This document shows positions 1 through 9,950 of a stretch of DNA of 64,000 bases, in pieces. Position numbers and translations under genes: made by a program. This DNA comes from Fulvia fulva (lineage: Eukaryota > Ascomycota > Dothideomycetes > Mycosphaerellales > Mycosphaerellaceae): positions 11,284,001 to 11,348,000 of the forward strand of contig NC_063012.1 of assembly GCF_020509005.1 (NCBI RefSeq), read 5' to 3'. The number at the start of each line of letters is the position of its first letter. Positions within the stretch are counted from its first letter, which is position 1. A model generated the notes under the pieces. It was not told the origin of the DNA and did no database searches. It saw nothing but the letters and a program-made list of their open reading frames with translations.

Positions 1-621
1 TTCGTAGAGGCCGACGAGAACATCGCGATTTACACCTCAACAGACTGGGTTCGCGTCAACCCGGCTTTTCGACAGCTGTCAGCCGAGCTCAACCAATATG
101 TAATCGACAGCTCGGCGTACCACATCACCATCGTCTTACCTACTGAAGGCATGCCGAGTCATAGCGATGAATATGTCACACATCCGCCTGTTGCACAGAT
201 CACTATTAGCACCTACCGCTGGGACCCTGTCCTAGAAGCCTGGGACACCCACTGTAATGCCAATATCTGCACCGCTTACAACCCAACAGGCCTCAAAGTG
301 AGCGATCTCATGGCAGCTCGTGATACAATGAGGTCTACGCAGTGGACTTGTTTCGGGCCAGATCCCCATCCGATCGACGTCATGGTACACGCAAGGCTAC
401 AGATCCATGGATTCAACTCGAACTGCCATTCCCAGGAAGACACGGAGCTGGACAAGATGTACTTCCAGAGTTTTCTGCCACGATATCGCAAGCCTTACGA
501 TGAAACGCGCTTCGATTTCGAGAAGATCAAGCATATGGACCGCAAGTTCGACTGGCACCTGTTCATGGAAGTGGACTCCGAGCTGGATACAAGTCATTAC
601 ATGTGGGAGTTGTCAAGATGA
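1..621 (+). CDS. F-box-like family protein, 3' part (5' end outside window)
   Basis: The frame is open from base 1 to the TGA at 619-621, about 206 residues, so the gene begins upstream of the window. No named family can be assigned with certainty. It is clearly a paralogue of the genes at 3857-4819 and 14141-14835: all three share a segment of the form W-(I/V)-R-(L/V)-N-P-A-(L/F)-R or equivalent, then EEYVT/DEYVT-x-PP-(V/I)-x-(A/S)-I-(T/S)-L, then a V/I-x-DL-(M/V) helix. In the two complete members the N-terminus looks like an F-box (helical, LL-rich, followed by L..VSR.W). I infer an SCF-type substrate adaptor or a degenerate relative, typical of lineage-specific expansions in Mycosphaerellaceae. 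The first visible residue is within the middle of the protein; the F-box itself is not in the window. Confidence 0.6.
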   Translation, partial: FVEADENIAIYTSTDWVRVNPAFRQLSAELNQYVIDSSAYHITIVLPTEGMPSHSDEYVTHPPVAQITISTYRWDPVLEAWDTHCNANICTAYNPTGLKVSDLMAARDTMRSTQWTCFGPDPHPIDVMVHARLQIHGFNSNCHSQEDTELDKMYFQSFLPRYRKPYDETRFDFEKIKHMDRKFDWHLFMEVDSELDTSHYMWELSR

Positions 622-735
622 CCTGAAATCGCCTCACATGCTTCAAGTGGCGTAGCGGGGGATAGTCGACATCGCTGGAGAGTATTAGCGGGACATTGCC
701 GATAGAGTCGCTCGCAGATACTGACTTGCATCGCA

Positions 736-2343
736 CTACTCCCTCACCACCGGCTTCACCCTCACATACAACGGCCCCTTAAGCCAAACCCCATAAGCCT
801 TCTGCTCAAACCAATCCTTCCCCCTCGACCTCCCATCCATTTCCAAATCGAAATTATACAGCACCTTCGCCAGCACCAACCTCATCTCCGCATAAGCGAG
901 ATTCCTCCCAATGCAATTTCTATTCCCAACTGTAAAAGGCTGGAACGCCGCTTTATCACCCCTCTTGAACTCCTCCGGCCTTTCCGAGTCATGTAACCAT
1001 CTCTCCGGGCAAAACTCATCAGCCCTCGCGAAATTGCTCTCGCTATGATTCGTCGCTAGTTGCGGGATATGGATCGTTGTTCCTTCAGGTAAATATTTGC
1101 CCAGAACGGTTCCTCCACCTACGGGAGGGATACGAGAGGCGCTGTCGGGGACGGGTGGGTATATCCGCATTGCTTCATCCAAGGTGGCGAGCATGTAGGG
1201 GAGTTTCGTGACGCTGTAGACATCGATCTCGTCGCTGGAGGAAAAGGTTGAGCGGATTTCTTGGGTGAGTTTGCGGTAGATGGCGGGATGGGTGAGGAGG
1301 AGGTAGGTTGTGCCGGAGAGGGTTGTGGCGGAGGTTTCGGCGCCGCCGAGGATGAGGACGGCGGCGTTGTTGACCATTTCGTCTTGGGTCATGCCTGGAA
1401 AAGATGTTAGATATGATGCGTGGAAGGGGTTGGGGCATGAAGGCTGACCGTCGCCGGCTTTGTTATCATCTTTCGATTTGATCAAGACTCTATCCCAGAA
1501 ATCACCCCGTTCGCCTCCGAGAGCGGCACGTTTGTGAACCTTATGAGCTGCCAGGCGGTAGTTCTTCATGCGGCCTTGGACGACGGATGTGTCGACGAGG
1601 TACTTTTCTGCCCATTTGAGGTGATGACGAGATACTATGCTAGCTTGGAATGTGTACTTGACACTGTCCAGGATGGCTGGAATCCATTCATGCACCTTAC
1701 GGTGTAGTAACCCGTTGAAAGACTCCCCGAAGGCTAGATCTCCGATCACGTCAAAGACTGTGTTGGTATACCAGTCCACGATATCGGTCGCCTCGCCGCT
1801 CTGTGCTTTCTCTTCAAGGCGGTCGACGAGAAGCTCCACATACTCTTGGATTCTTGGTTGCTGGTCTTTCAAGCCCTTCTCAGAGAAAGCGTGAGCGAGT
1901 AGTCTTCGATAGCGGGCATGGATGTCAGTTGGTGCGTTCAGAATGCTATATGATCCATTCGGTGGCAGCTTGATCCCCCTCGTGTCTTTGGGCCATTCGG
2001 GGTTGCGGGCAGCCCAGACTTCTTTCCAGACTCGTCCATCCGTGTAGCTGAGTCTGGTTGGTCCAATGCGGACGACGGGGCCATATGTTTGATGCAGATT
2101 CTTGAGTGTACTCGGTAGAGTTCCGTGGAAGGAGTGGTAGTCATATGGAATCTTGGAGAGGCGCCAGAGTAAAGGTCCGGGATAAGAACGAAGTGGGTGC
2201 AGGAAGATGCTGTAGATGACCCAGCCAATGCTTGATAAGATGATGCCTGCGAGGCCGAGGACTAAAAGTGACATGCTGTTATGAACCACGCTTTCTGTGA
2301 AGCTGATGCTTAGTGTTGATGCCATCGTGACAGCGAAGAGCAA
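736..2343 (-). CDS. cytochrome P450 monooxygenase (CYP65-like)
   Basis: Single exon, 535 residues, the normal length of a microsomal fungal P450. Residues about 20-47 form the hydrophobic membrane anchor followed by a basic/proline hinge (FLHPLRSYPGP). The I-helix oxygen-binding motif is GGAETS, the K-helix ExxR is EAMR, the PERW signature follows, and the haem-binding loop is FTVGNRNCIG with the axial cysteine at about residue 477. The arrangement and the sequence between ExxR and PERW resemble the CYP65 clan, which hydroxylates secondary metabolites; the substrate cannot be told from sequence and no biosynthetic backbone gene lies in the window, so it may be a stand-alone oxidase. Two possible starts: 2343, or an internal Met at 2325 that gives the same anchor. 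It is transcribed divergently from NAA20 across a 714-base spacer. Confidence 0.93.
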   Translation of the reverse strand: MLFAVTMASTLSISFTESVVHNSMSLLVLGLAGIILSSIGWVIYSIFLHPLRSYPGPLLWRLSKIPYDYHSFHGTLPSTLKNLHQTYGPVVRIGPTRLSYTDGRVWKEVWAARNPEWPKDTRGIKLPPNGSYSILNAPTDIHARYRRLLAHAFSEKGLKDQQPRIQEYVELLVDRLEEKAQSGEATDIVDWYTNTVFDVIGDLAFGESFNGLLHRKVHEWIPAILDSVKYTFQASIVSRHHLKWAEKYLVDTSVVQGRMKNYRLAAHKVHKRAALGGERGDFWDRVLIKSKDDNKAGDGQPSCPNPFHASYLTSFPGMTQDEMVNNAAVLILGGAETSATTLSGTTYLLLTHPAIYRKLTQEIRSTFSSSDEIDVYSVTKLPYMLATLDEAMRIYPPVPDSASRIPPVGGGTVLGKYLPEGTTIHIPQLATNHSESNFARADEFCPERWLHDSERPEEFKRGDKAAFQPFTVGNRNCIGRNLAYAEMRLVLAKVLYNFDLEMDGRSRGKDWFEQKAYGVWLKGPLYVRVKPVVRE

Positions 2344-3057
2344 CTCGAAGGGAGAAGGTCAGATTAGTGTCGAGGTCCCATCGACATATAGCAAGAGAGT
2401 GTATGGTCAGCAGCCTTGGTATACGTGCGAAGGAGGTGGCTGATTGTGTTGTGTCTGATCGTCTCCGATGGGTGATTGACCTCTGAGGGCAAACGTCCCA
2501 GTTCCTTCGCGATGCGAGACGTCGACTGGAGGTAAAGTCGTCATGCCCTCGCTGATGTCATGTTCAGCCCTCAGTGCCGTTTAGTCATGTGTTTTCAGCG
2601 GCATTCTTGCTGTCATCTGTCAGAGCAAGCAACACCCGCATTTCGTAACAATAGAAGGATCTCGATCACTGATCGGTGTACTCAAAGCGGTGGTCACACG
2701 AATGCTGGTGGATGTCAAGGATTGTCGAAATGCGAGTCCGAGATGTGGAGCCATCGGGATATCTGCGGCAGAACTTTCCTCCAAGGAAGCGATACCACAA
2801 CCTCCTTCTGAACATCCACCGCCAAGAGCGACAACACCTCTCATCCCGGTGACCAGGAACAGCCTCTCCGAACACATCCCTAAAGTGGAAGGAGCTTCGA
2901 ATCAACATCCTATACAGGCCTCCCTCAGCGGGATCGCGGCCGCACGCGCAGCCAAGCCCTGGTCAGCCACAGCAAACCTTGAACGAACAGCACTTCATTC
3001 AACACTTCCTCGCACATTCGGCAATCATCATCGACCGAACCTCACGGCTGATCGACC
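2344..3057. promoter_or_regulatory. divergent spacer between the P450 and NAA20
   Basis: This 714-base spacer separates two divergent start codons and must hold both promoters. I see no coding signal that survives inspection: several open frames of 80-130 codons occur on both strands but have no recognisable motif and overlap each other. No canonical TATA box stands out. Confidence 0.4.
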
Positions 3058-3761
3058 ATGGCGACCATACGGCCCATGACTCCCATGGACCTCCTCAAAT
3101 TCAACCCCTGCAATCTCGACCACCTCACAGAAACGTACAACATCGGCTTTTACCTCGAATATTTCACAAAATGGCCCTCGTTATGCAAAGTCATCGAATC
3201 GCCTAGTGGTCAGATTGAAGCTTACAGTATGTTTGTCACCTATTGTGGAATGCAGCATGTATCGCTTGGCTGACATACCGATTCTTAGTTCTTGGCAAAG
3301 TCGAGGCGTCGCCGTATCCGCCACCTGTTGAGCCGTATGATCCCGGCTTCAAGGTGTATCAGAAGGGTAAGGCGAGCAATTACTTGCCATGGCATGCGCA
3401 TATTACGTGCTTGACCGTGGCGCCGAGCGCACGACGATTGGGCTATGCCACGAAGCTGAGTGAGGCGATCGAGGTCGCGGGCGACGAGCAGAATGCTTGG
3501 TTCGTCGACCTGTTTGTGAGGGTTGAGAACGTTGCAGCTATCAAGCTGTATAAGAAGATGGGGTGAGTGATGTTCACCATGAAGTTGTGGAAGTTCGCTG
3601 CTGACTATGCTAGCTACTCTGTCTTCCGCCGCATAACAGACTACTACAACGATGGCAGCGACGCATACGACATGCGGAAGCCATTGAGGCGCGACAAGGA
3701 TCGCAAGACCGTCCGACCTAATGGTGAGAACATCAAGGTCGATCCTTCCGAAGTCTGGTAG
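3058..3761 (+). CDS. NAA20: N-terminal acetyltransferase B catalytic subunit (NAA20/Nat3)
   Basis: Three exons, 3058-3226, 3289-3562 and 3614-3761, give 196 residues. The splice sites (GTATGT...TTAG and GTGAGT...CTAG) keep phase and rebuild family sequence exactly at both joints (AY-ILGK and KKMG-YSVF). The protein starts MATIRPMTPMDLLKFN and carries LDHLTETY, the acetyl-CoA loop ARRLGYA, VDLFVRV, and the C-terminal DAYDMRK, all close to human and yeast NAA20. The enzyme, with NAA25, acetylates the N-terminus of proteins beginning Met-Asp/Glu/Asn/Gln on ribosomes. Length and motifs indicate an intact, functional gene. It converges on the F-box-like gene downstream with only 95 bases between stop codons. 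Confidence 0.95.
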
Positions 3762-3856
3762 TCGCGGCGGCTGCCTTCTCACGACTAAGAAAACAGACAC
3801 CTCTTCTCACGCCAAACGTGCTTTGCTTATCCCACTGCCTGGTGTCTCCTGCACTC

Positions 3857-4819
3857 TTAGAAGCACTCCTCCAAGGTCGACTCCCTCAACGTCTCCGGTG
3901 TAAGCGCAAGCTCAGCATCTTTCTCGGCAGCAGCCTCCCGGTCTTCCTCGGACGCATGGATCATGCCACGGAAGCGTGGCAAGTCTCCCTCGAAATATGC
4001 AAGCTCGGGACTGTTCTGGTGGCTCTTGAATCCTGCATTACCCCAAGTCCTCGTCTCGTCACCGGAATCGTCTTGATCTTGAACCCAGAACGACGCGATG
4101 ACGCTTGTGCCACTGGGACTTGGCATTTGCAGATAGCTCCGCTGAGCCTTCTGGAGCTCGAATCTGACAGCCATTAGATCCTTGATCTTGAGACCCGATC
4201 TGCTGTATGCAGTGACGCGATTTTCCTCGCCGAGGTTGGTATTCCAGTAGGTCCACATGAGTCCCGACGAATTGCACCTTGCTCGCCGGTGCTTGATCTG
4301 GAGGCTGATCGCGCAGACGGGTGGCTCGGTAACATACTGCTCCATCAGCCCCGGTTCCTCCTCCAAGGTATCCGACAGGAGTACGTTTATACGTGTCCGA
4401 TAGCCGCGCACCAAGCGGAGCATCCGCTTGTCGAGCTCTGACACTGCTCGCAGCGCAGGGTTGAGTCGAATCCAGGCCTCGGGTGGGTAGCATACTGGTT
4501 TGAAGCAGTTGATGAGTACGCTGCGTACCACCCTGAACATGGAGTTCGAGAGTGGGGTTCCTCTATCCTTACAGCAGGGGTCTGCCGCAAGATTGGGGCG
4601 GAGTCGTGTGGCACGACTGACTGCGCTCGAGCTCTCGACAACATCCTTCCAAACCCTCGAAACCTTCTTCAGATCGCGCACGCGATGAGCTGGAACTACA
4701 GAATGGTCAGCCTAATGATCAGCCTCGAGTCTCCGCTGGCATCACTTACCTTGGCAAATGATCATCTCGAGTAGCTCGTAGATTTCGAACACTCGTTGGG
4801 CGGCGTTGTTGGTGGACAT
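3857..4819 (-). CDS. F-box-like protein, complete member
   Basis: Two exons on the minus strand, 4819-4750 and 4695-3857, give 302 residues. The intron has GTAAGT and TGTAG and interrupts a valine codon (G/TT) right after the peptide EMIICQ. Exon 1 encodes an LL-rich helix (VFEIYELLEMII) and exon 2 begins VPAHRVRDLKKVSRVWKDVV, the layout of an F-box core. The remainder contains the family block WIRLNPALR, EQYVTEPPVCAISL and IKDLM. The C-terminal 40 residues are strongly acidic (many Glu/Asp). The intron position and phase are identical to those of the gene at 14141-14835, good evidence for descent from one ancestor. Function inferred: substrate-recognition subunit of an SCF ubiquitin ligase, or a relative without that role; no C-terminal repeat domain (WD40, LRR) is visible. 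Confidence 0.78.
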
Positions 4820-5563
4820 GGTGTGTTAGGTTGTGGTGTTGTGTTGGTATTGACGAAGTGTTTGAGCGGCAAGAATTGGACGTGGTGGTGGTGCGGGTGT
4901 GTGTCGATGAGGGCAAGGAAGAGAAGGCTGCTCGGAGTTTTGACTCTGGACTACGACGCTTCCACGCACGGACTCGTGTTCACGAGCGAGTATCATTCAC
5001 CTTGTCATCCATTTTCGGCATGTGCAAGTCTCAAGGTCTCGACGGAGCATTTGCACAGCACCTGGAGGTGAACAGCCGTCGACAAATTCACAGTTTATGC
5101 ACCAGAGGAGACCTGTTGGAGCACGCTTGGGAAATTGGCAGACACGCAACATTGGTCTACATGGCGAGATGATACAACCGTCATACAAGTTGAAGGCCTC
5201 CTAGCAGCCCCTCGTCCGTCAACGACTCCGACATGTGTCCAGCCAGCTTGCAGAATTTACTGTATGCGGCCGCCATCAGTCGACTTGCACATCCATCCGT
5301 GTAATGTTCTTACCACGCATGATATCTCTTCACTCAAAAACATTGGTCTACTCCTTGCGCTTCAGCTTCAGCTTCATTTTCCGATCCTTCCTCTCGGCTA
5401 CCTCCAGCTTGGACTCAGGACCTTGAAGTCTCGCCTTGGCATCCGATACTTCACCTGCTCCGACCTCCCTAAGCTGGTCTACTCCTACCTACTCCTCGAA
5501 CAGTCCACCTCTCGCCGATCATCACACCAGGCCCAAACTCGCCGCCCGTGGGTCCAACTTCTC
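4820..5563. other. no convincing gene (744 bases)
   Basis: Upstream region of the F-box-like gene on the minus strand. Overlapping open frames occur in several phases on both strands, but none has a domain, transmembrane segment or consistent codon bias. It probably holds the promoter of the F-box-like gene and the 3' side of the small minus-strand gene that follows. Confidence 0.4.
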
Positions 5564-5848
5564 CTACAAACCCCCGGTAACACCCATCCTCCCCGTCCTC
5601 ACCACCTCCAACCCCATGCTCAGCCCCACAGCTATCAACAAAACCCTCAGCATCCACAAAGTCACCCTCGACTCCGCGAGGTGCGCGATCCAGTATAGCC
5701 CGATGACCAGCCCTAAGCTCCCGACTGGAATAAGAGCTGGTTCCAGGTACGCGAGAGGCGAATTTGAGGAGGGAAGGGGGTTTGTGTAGGTTTGCGTGGT
5801 GTTGAAACGTTGGAGGACTGAGAGGGCGTTGCGATGGTAAGTGGGCAA
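5564..5848 (-). CDS. small two-helix membrane protein, hypothetical
   Basis: A 94-residue frame starting MPTYHRNALSVLQRF. It has two hydrophobic stretches (about residues 39-56 and 62-83) separated by a short polar turn with His, Glu, Ser and Arg, which would form a helical hairpin in a membrane. I do not recognise the family. It is divergent from the gene at 5985 with 136 bases between starts, which suits a shared promoter and supports it being real. The hydrophobic pattern is the only positive evidence, and a further exon cannot be excluded. Confidence 0.4.
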   Translation of the reverse strand: MPTYHRNALSVLQRFNTTQTYTNPLPSSNSPLAYLEPALIPVGSLGLVIGLYWIAHLAESRVTLWMLRVLLIAVGLSMGLEVVRTGRMGVTGGL

Positions 5849-5984
5849 AAGAAAAAAGCTGACGTGATCATAGCTGCGGCGTGTTATATCTCTGTTCTTT
5901 TCAGTCCTACTGAGATCTGAGGAAGTACAACTTCACAACGATTAATAACTCGAATTTCTCCAAAGCACCCAGCGAAATTCCACT

Positions 5985-6599
5985 ATGAGCAGACTCCCTA
6001 GAGCGACTCTTCGCCCCACCTACCTCTTCGCAGCTGCCATACTAGGCTTCTCAGCAGGGACCACTTATCATGCTTGGCCCAGGACGTCTCACGGCCACGT
6101 TGACATCGGCAAAATGTGGAGGTGGCCACTAAGACAGGTGAAACAAGCGACGAGTCCCGCCCAGCGACAGCACTATCTGCAGTCCATGAAGCAGAAACTT
6201 CACGACTTCGATAAGACGGTGGAGACGTGCCAGAAGACCCTCGGACTTGACCGTGAAAGGTTGCAGAAAGTTTTCGGCTTTCAGAGAGCGGCATCGCCAA
6301 CCTCTGAGTCTAGTCCAGCGTCCAAGTCGAGATTAATCGCAGACGAGGAGACTCTGCGAAGATGGGAGCAGAGCGATATCAACCGGGAAGAATACCAACG
6401 CCGCAAGGAGGAGAGGGAAGCGAGGAGGCCTTCTAAAGCTACAGAGGAAGCACGAGCTGCTGCGCGAGAGATCTGGCGGCGGACTGAACCGCCAGTCCCG
6501 GATGAGAAGTGGCTGAGGCGCATGGAGCAGATCGATGTTGACGATGAGGAGCGGGAGCGGCGGAGGAAGGAGAGGGAAGGTCGGCGGAAGGGGAAGTAG
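5985..6599 (+). CDS. hypothetical protein with N-terminal membrane anchor and charged C-terminus
   Basis: 204 residues. Residues 1-11 are basic and hydroxylated (MSRLPRATLRP) and are followed by a hydrophobic helix at about 12-28, a layout seen in mitochondrial inner-membrane anchors and signal anchors. The rest is soluble: from about residue 115 to the end it is rich in Arg, Glu and Lys (EEYQRRKEEREARR, EERERRRKEREGRRKG) and likely forms a long single helix or coiled coil. No family recognised. A repeated pattern of W-x(8-10)-I-(N/D)-x-(E/D)-E-x-x-R-R occurs twice in the C-terminal half (around RWEQSDINREEYQRR and RRMEQIDVDDEERERR), suggesting an internal duplication. Mitochondrial location is inference. 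Confidence 0.7.
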   Translation: MSRLPRATLRPTYLFAAAILGFSAGTTYHAWPRTSHGHVDIGKMWRWPLRQVKQATSPAQRQHYLQSMKQKLHDFDKTVETCQKTLGLDRERLQKVFGFQRAASPTSESSPASKSRLIADEETLRRWEQSDINREEYQRRKEEREARRPSKATEEARAAAREIWRRTEPPVPDEKWLRRMEQIDVDDEERERRRKEREGRRKGK

Positions 6600-7014
6600 A
6601 CTTGGAGGAGTGGGATCGATGGGAGGTAGACCTCTAGATGAGGAGTAATCTCAACTCTCGTGTGGTTCGTAGTTCAGACTTGCTCTCGCATTGGACTTCT
6701 GCCGCCAGTCGCAAAGCTCCTGCGGGTGTCGATATAGCCTCGTGGCTGGCTGGTCTTTGATCGCCTCTCGTTGATTCAAGAGATGCATAGACATTCTCCG
6801 TACTTACGCTCTCTAGCCGTCTCAACGCCGCCCTGTAGATATATGGCGTCCAGACAGATAATTTCTCTAGCTTAGGCTTGTGTCGATCGTTTGGGTGCCC
6901 TACAGATCGAATAATCCGCAGAGGAAAAGGCCTGATATCTCGAGGGGCACAAATTCAACACGAGAGCTCATCTGGATGGTAGACACACATACGAACATCC
7001 CACCGCCTGCCTCA
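6600..7014. other. intergenic, convergent 3' ends
   Basis: This 415-base space lies between the 3' end of the plus-strand hypothetical gene and the 3' end of the alkyltransferase-like gene on the minus strand. I see no coding signal or repeat. Confidence 0.4.
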
Positions 7015-7417
7015 TCAAACGACGAAGCCATCCCACATCCTACCACGCTCCACGATCTTGCCCCTCTCATCAAATAACACGCCCTCCGCTCTCAGCAGTT
7101 CCAGCTTCTTCTCGGTGTTGATCCCGCTCGGGGCTTTCTACCATTCTCCCTTGAAGCCGCCAACGTACTGCAAGAAGAACGTTAGTCTAGATGTACCCAC
7201 GCCTGTTACTTGTACTTACGCCATCAGCACTGATGACACGGTGACAAGGGATCTCTGGCGCGAAGGGATTACGGCGTAGAGCTCCGCCTATGGCTCGGGG
7301 GCTGGAGTCGAGGGCGTTGGATAGGGCGAGATATGTGCTGACTTTGCCTTGGGGGATTTGTTGCAGGAGGGAGCAGACGCGTTCTTGGTAGGCGGTTACT
7401 TTGATCTGCTTGGCCAT
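7015..7417 (-). pseudogene. 6-O-methylguanine-DNA methyltransferase-like gene with a premature stop
   Basis: Exon 1 (7417-7220) encodes MAKQIKVTAYQERVCSLL, QIPQGKVSTY, SSPRAIGGALRRNP and the catalytic PCHRV with its acceptor cysteine. A GTAAGT-CTAAC-GCAG intron (7219-7168) joins phase 0 to exon 2, which starts YVGGFKGEW and then meets TAG at 7140-7138. The same frame continues for 40 more sense codons (KAPSGINTEKKLELLRAEGV, then LFDERGKIVERG and MWDGF) to a TGA at 7017-7015; this downstream part matches the usual C-terminus of fungal members. The stop therefore replaces one residue in an otherwise intact gene. Such proteins transfer alkyl groups from O6-alkylguanine to their own cysteine. The truncated product would keep the cysteine but lose the last 41 residues. 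A start further upstream at 7531 is possible but adds non-conserved residues. Confidence 0.8.
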
Positions 7418-8102
7418 GGTTGTGGAGGTGAGGGAACTGGTGTGGAGCCTGGGGATCCTCGGTGCCATTAAGGATTGCCTCACTATATATTCGAGTTCGT
7501 ATCGATAGCATTCGTGCTGATCATGGGCCACTTCCAGAGCAATGGATTTTCTTCATAGTGTCAGCAGAAAGCTTGATGCCTCGGAAGAGCTTTGTCGTAG
7601 CTGTGGATCTTGAGGCTTGAGCGGAACGTCGCGAGCAACGGTAGTCGCTCATCGATATGCTCCGTCTCCTTCTGTAACAGTCCTTCACAACAACGATCTT
7701 CTTCCGAGGATCTATAGCAATGTTGTTGTTTGAAAGATGTCCACACGCTGCAGATTGTGGAGAAGTGGGAAGAAACCTTGAGCTCCTCCTCTCTGCTGAC
7801 GTCGTCGACGACATTGGTTGGCCTGTGCTGGCTGCAGGTGATGCCACCGCGACATACACCTTGACTTGGACACGACAACGATTTCAACATCCTCTCTACC
7901 GTCTCCAGACTACTTACTTGAAGTGACACGCGCTTCTGACACATTCTATGGCATGAGATGGACCTGTTGAGGGCATAGCGCCCACCCTACAACCCAGCCC
8001 CTCCAAAGCCTGAGCACGAAGGCACGACATCCGAACCATTAGTATCGATCCCAGCGTAGCCACATAGGTCTTCATTCAAGACTACACCAAAGCATCGCAA
8101 CC
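7418..8102. other. divergent spacer, no gene seen
   Basis: This 685-base spacer lies between the alkyltransferase-like start and the MFS transporter start. Overlapping open frames on both strands have no recognisable content. It should carry both promoters. Confidence 0.35.
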
Positions 8103-9950
8103 ATGCCTCGCTTCTTCCCGCGCCTCACTGCGACGGGCCTACAGGCCACGGCATACCTCGGCGGCATTGCACTCTTCAGCATCTCATTCCTGGTCTTCCT
8201 AAACAGTAGCATATCCTTCGTGGTCACAGAAGTCATCGGACAAAAGAAAGCAGTAGGAGACGCAGTCGGCACACTAGGTTTTGCAGATGAGTTGCTGGCA
8301 CTGGTTGCATGTCCTCTGTGGGGCATGCTGAGTGATCGTATCGGAGTAAGAGCTGTGGCAGTGGTGGGCTATTGTATCGTTGCGTTTAGTCTGGTGTGTC
8401 TTGTACAGAGTGCGAATGTGTATCCAGATCTGCTACTTGGGAGGTTGATGTTCAGTTTGGGAGGTGCTGCGTGCTCCACTATGGTCACAGCGATACTGCC
8501 ATCTATGGTGGCTGAAAGAGGCGGGGCGGATAAGGATGAAGAGCGCGCTGGGCCTGAGGGACATGCCGCGAGGCTGCGTGAGGAAGAGACGGGGGTGAGG
8601 AATGGGAGCGTTGGTCATGCGACTACGCCGAGTGTGAATAGCGAGCTCACGATTACTCCGGCGAGCTACGCATCTGCATCAAGACCTGCTACAAGTGCTT
8701 CAACGAAGAATCAGACGGGACGAAACAGTACCGAGACCCAGGATCACGACAGTGTAGCAGGCACTTCACAACTTGCCGGCCTAGTCGGCTTCTTTACAGG
8801 CGCTGGAGCCCTCGTAGCTCTGGCCCTCTTCCTGCCTCTGCCCGCATACCTGCAAGAATATGGCCAAGCCAAGAGCGTCCAGATCAGCTACTACATCGTC
8901 GCTTCCATAGCCCTCCTTGTTGGCATCTTCATTTTCTTCGGCCTCCGCAATCTCCCCGGCGAAGAACACAAAAGCTTCTCTGCGCTGACCAAACCACCCT
9001 ACGACGAGGCGACCAGCGTTGGACCCGAAGGCCACCTCCACACGACTCTCTCACCCGCACCTTCTTATTTCCTCCTCGCTAAGGAGTCGATCAAGCTGGG
9101 CTTCACAGACCCGGCCATCGGACTTGGATACCTCGGCGGCTTCGTTGCACGAGCTTCGTCAGTTGGAATCAGCCTCTTCATTCCTCTTTTCGTGAACGCC
9201 TACTTCGTCCGAAACGAACTGTGTACATCCAACCCAGACAATCTGACGGATATCAAGAAGAACTGCGAACGTGCGTACAAACTCGCCGCAGCACTTACCG
9301 GAATTGGAGAGCTTGCAGCATTGATATGTGCACCACTGTTCGGGTACTTTGGAGGCCGCGCTGCGAGGGCCAACTCAGAATGGCCACTACTCCTATCCTC
9401 CCTAGTCGGCGTTGCAGGATACGTCTCGTTCGGTCTGCTGAAGAACCCCGACGCCTTCCACGGAGGAGGCGGCCAGTGGGCCTTCCTCTCGGTCATCCTC
9501 ATCGGAGTCGGTCAAATTGGCGCAATAGTCTGCTCCCTAGGTCTTCTAGGTCGAGGCGTCAACGCCAATGCGCCAGCTATCGACAGCAGACCCGGAACAG
9601 CAAGCACACTACGACACACAGGCGTGGGACCAGTACAAGGCGAAGAAACTGCCGCCCTACTCCCAAGCATAGGCACAGGCTCAAGAACAAGATGTGAGAG
9701 CGTCAATGTGAAGATCGACAGGTCGAGGCTGAAGGGGAGTATTGCGGGGATGTACTCGTTAGCGGGCGGTGCGGGCATTTTGATTCTCACGAAGTTGGGA
9801 GGCGCGTTGTTTGACTCTTGGATGGTGGGAGCGCCGTTCTTTTTGATGGCGGTTTTCAATGGGGTGTTGATGGTTGCTATTGTGGTCATCGGGGGTGGGA
9901 GTGCGTTGGTGAGGCGGCATAGGGTGGATACGTCGCAGTTACGGTCGTAG
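8103..9950 (+). CDS. major facilitator superfamily transporter
   Basis: Single exon, 615 residues, longer than the usual 450-550. Hydrophobic helices are arranged as two bundles. The first begins ATAYLGGIALFSISFLVFL; the MFS loop 2-3 signature appears as WGMLSDRIGVRAV (G-x-L-x-D-R-x-G-x-R), and GRLMFSLGGAA marks a helix 4 type segment. A long hydrophilic insert, rich in Ser/Thr/Glu (roughly residues 140-220), sits before the next helices, and a second polar insert of about 60 residues precedes the last two helices. The substrate cannot be deduced; proton-coupled efflux or uptake across the plasma or vacuolar membrane is the general role. The long central and late loops resemble those of uncharacterised fungal MFS proteins rather than drug:H+ antiporters. 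Confidence 0.88.
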   Translation: MPRFFPRLTATGLQATAYLGGIALFSISFLVFLNSSISFVVTEVIGQKKAVGDAVGTLGFADELLALVACPLWGMLSDRIGVRAVAVVGYCIVAFSLVCLVQSANVYPDLLLGRLMFSLGGAACSTMVTAILPSMVAERGGADKDEERAGPEGHAARLREEETGVRNGSVGHATTPSVNSELTITPASYASASRPATSASTKNQTGRNSTETQDHDSVAGTSQLAGLVGFFTGAGALVALALFLPLPAYLQEYGQAKSVQISYYIVASIALLVGIFIFFGLRNLPGEEHKSFSALTKPPYDEATSVGPEGHLHTTLSPAPSYFLLAKESIKLGFTDPAIGLGYLGGFVARASSVGISLFIPLFVNAYFVRNELCTSNPDNLTDIKKNCERAYKLAAALTGIGELAALICAPLFGYFGGRAARANSEWPLLLSSLVGVAGYVSFGLLKNPDAFHGGGGQWAFLSVILIGVGQIGAIVCSLGLLGRGVNANAPAIDSRPGTASTLRHTGVGPVQGEETAALLPSIGTGSRTRCESVNVKIDRSRLKGSIAGMYSLAGGAGILILTKLGGALFDSWMVGAPFFLMAVFNGVLMVAIVVIGGGSALVRRHRVDTSQLRS

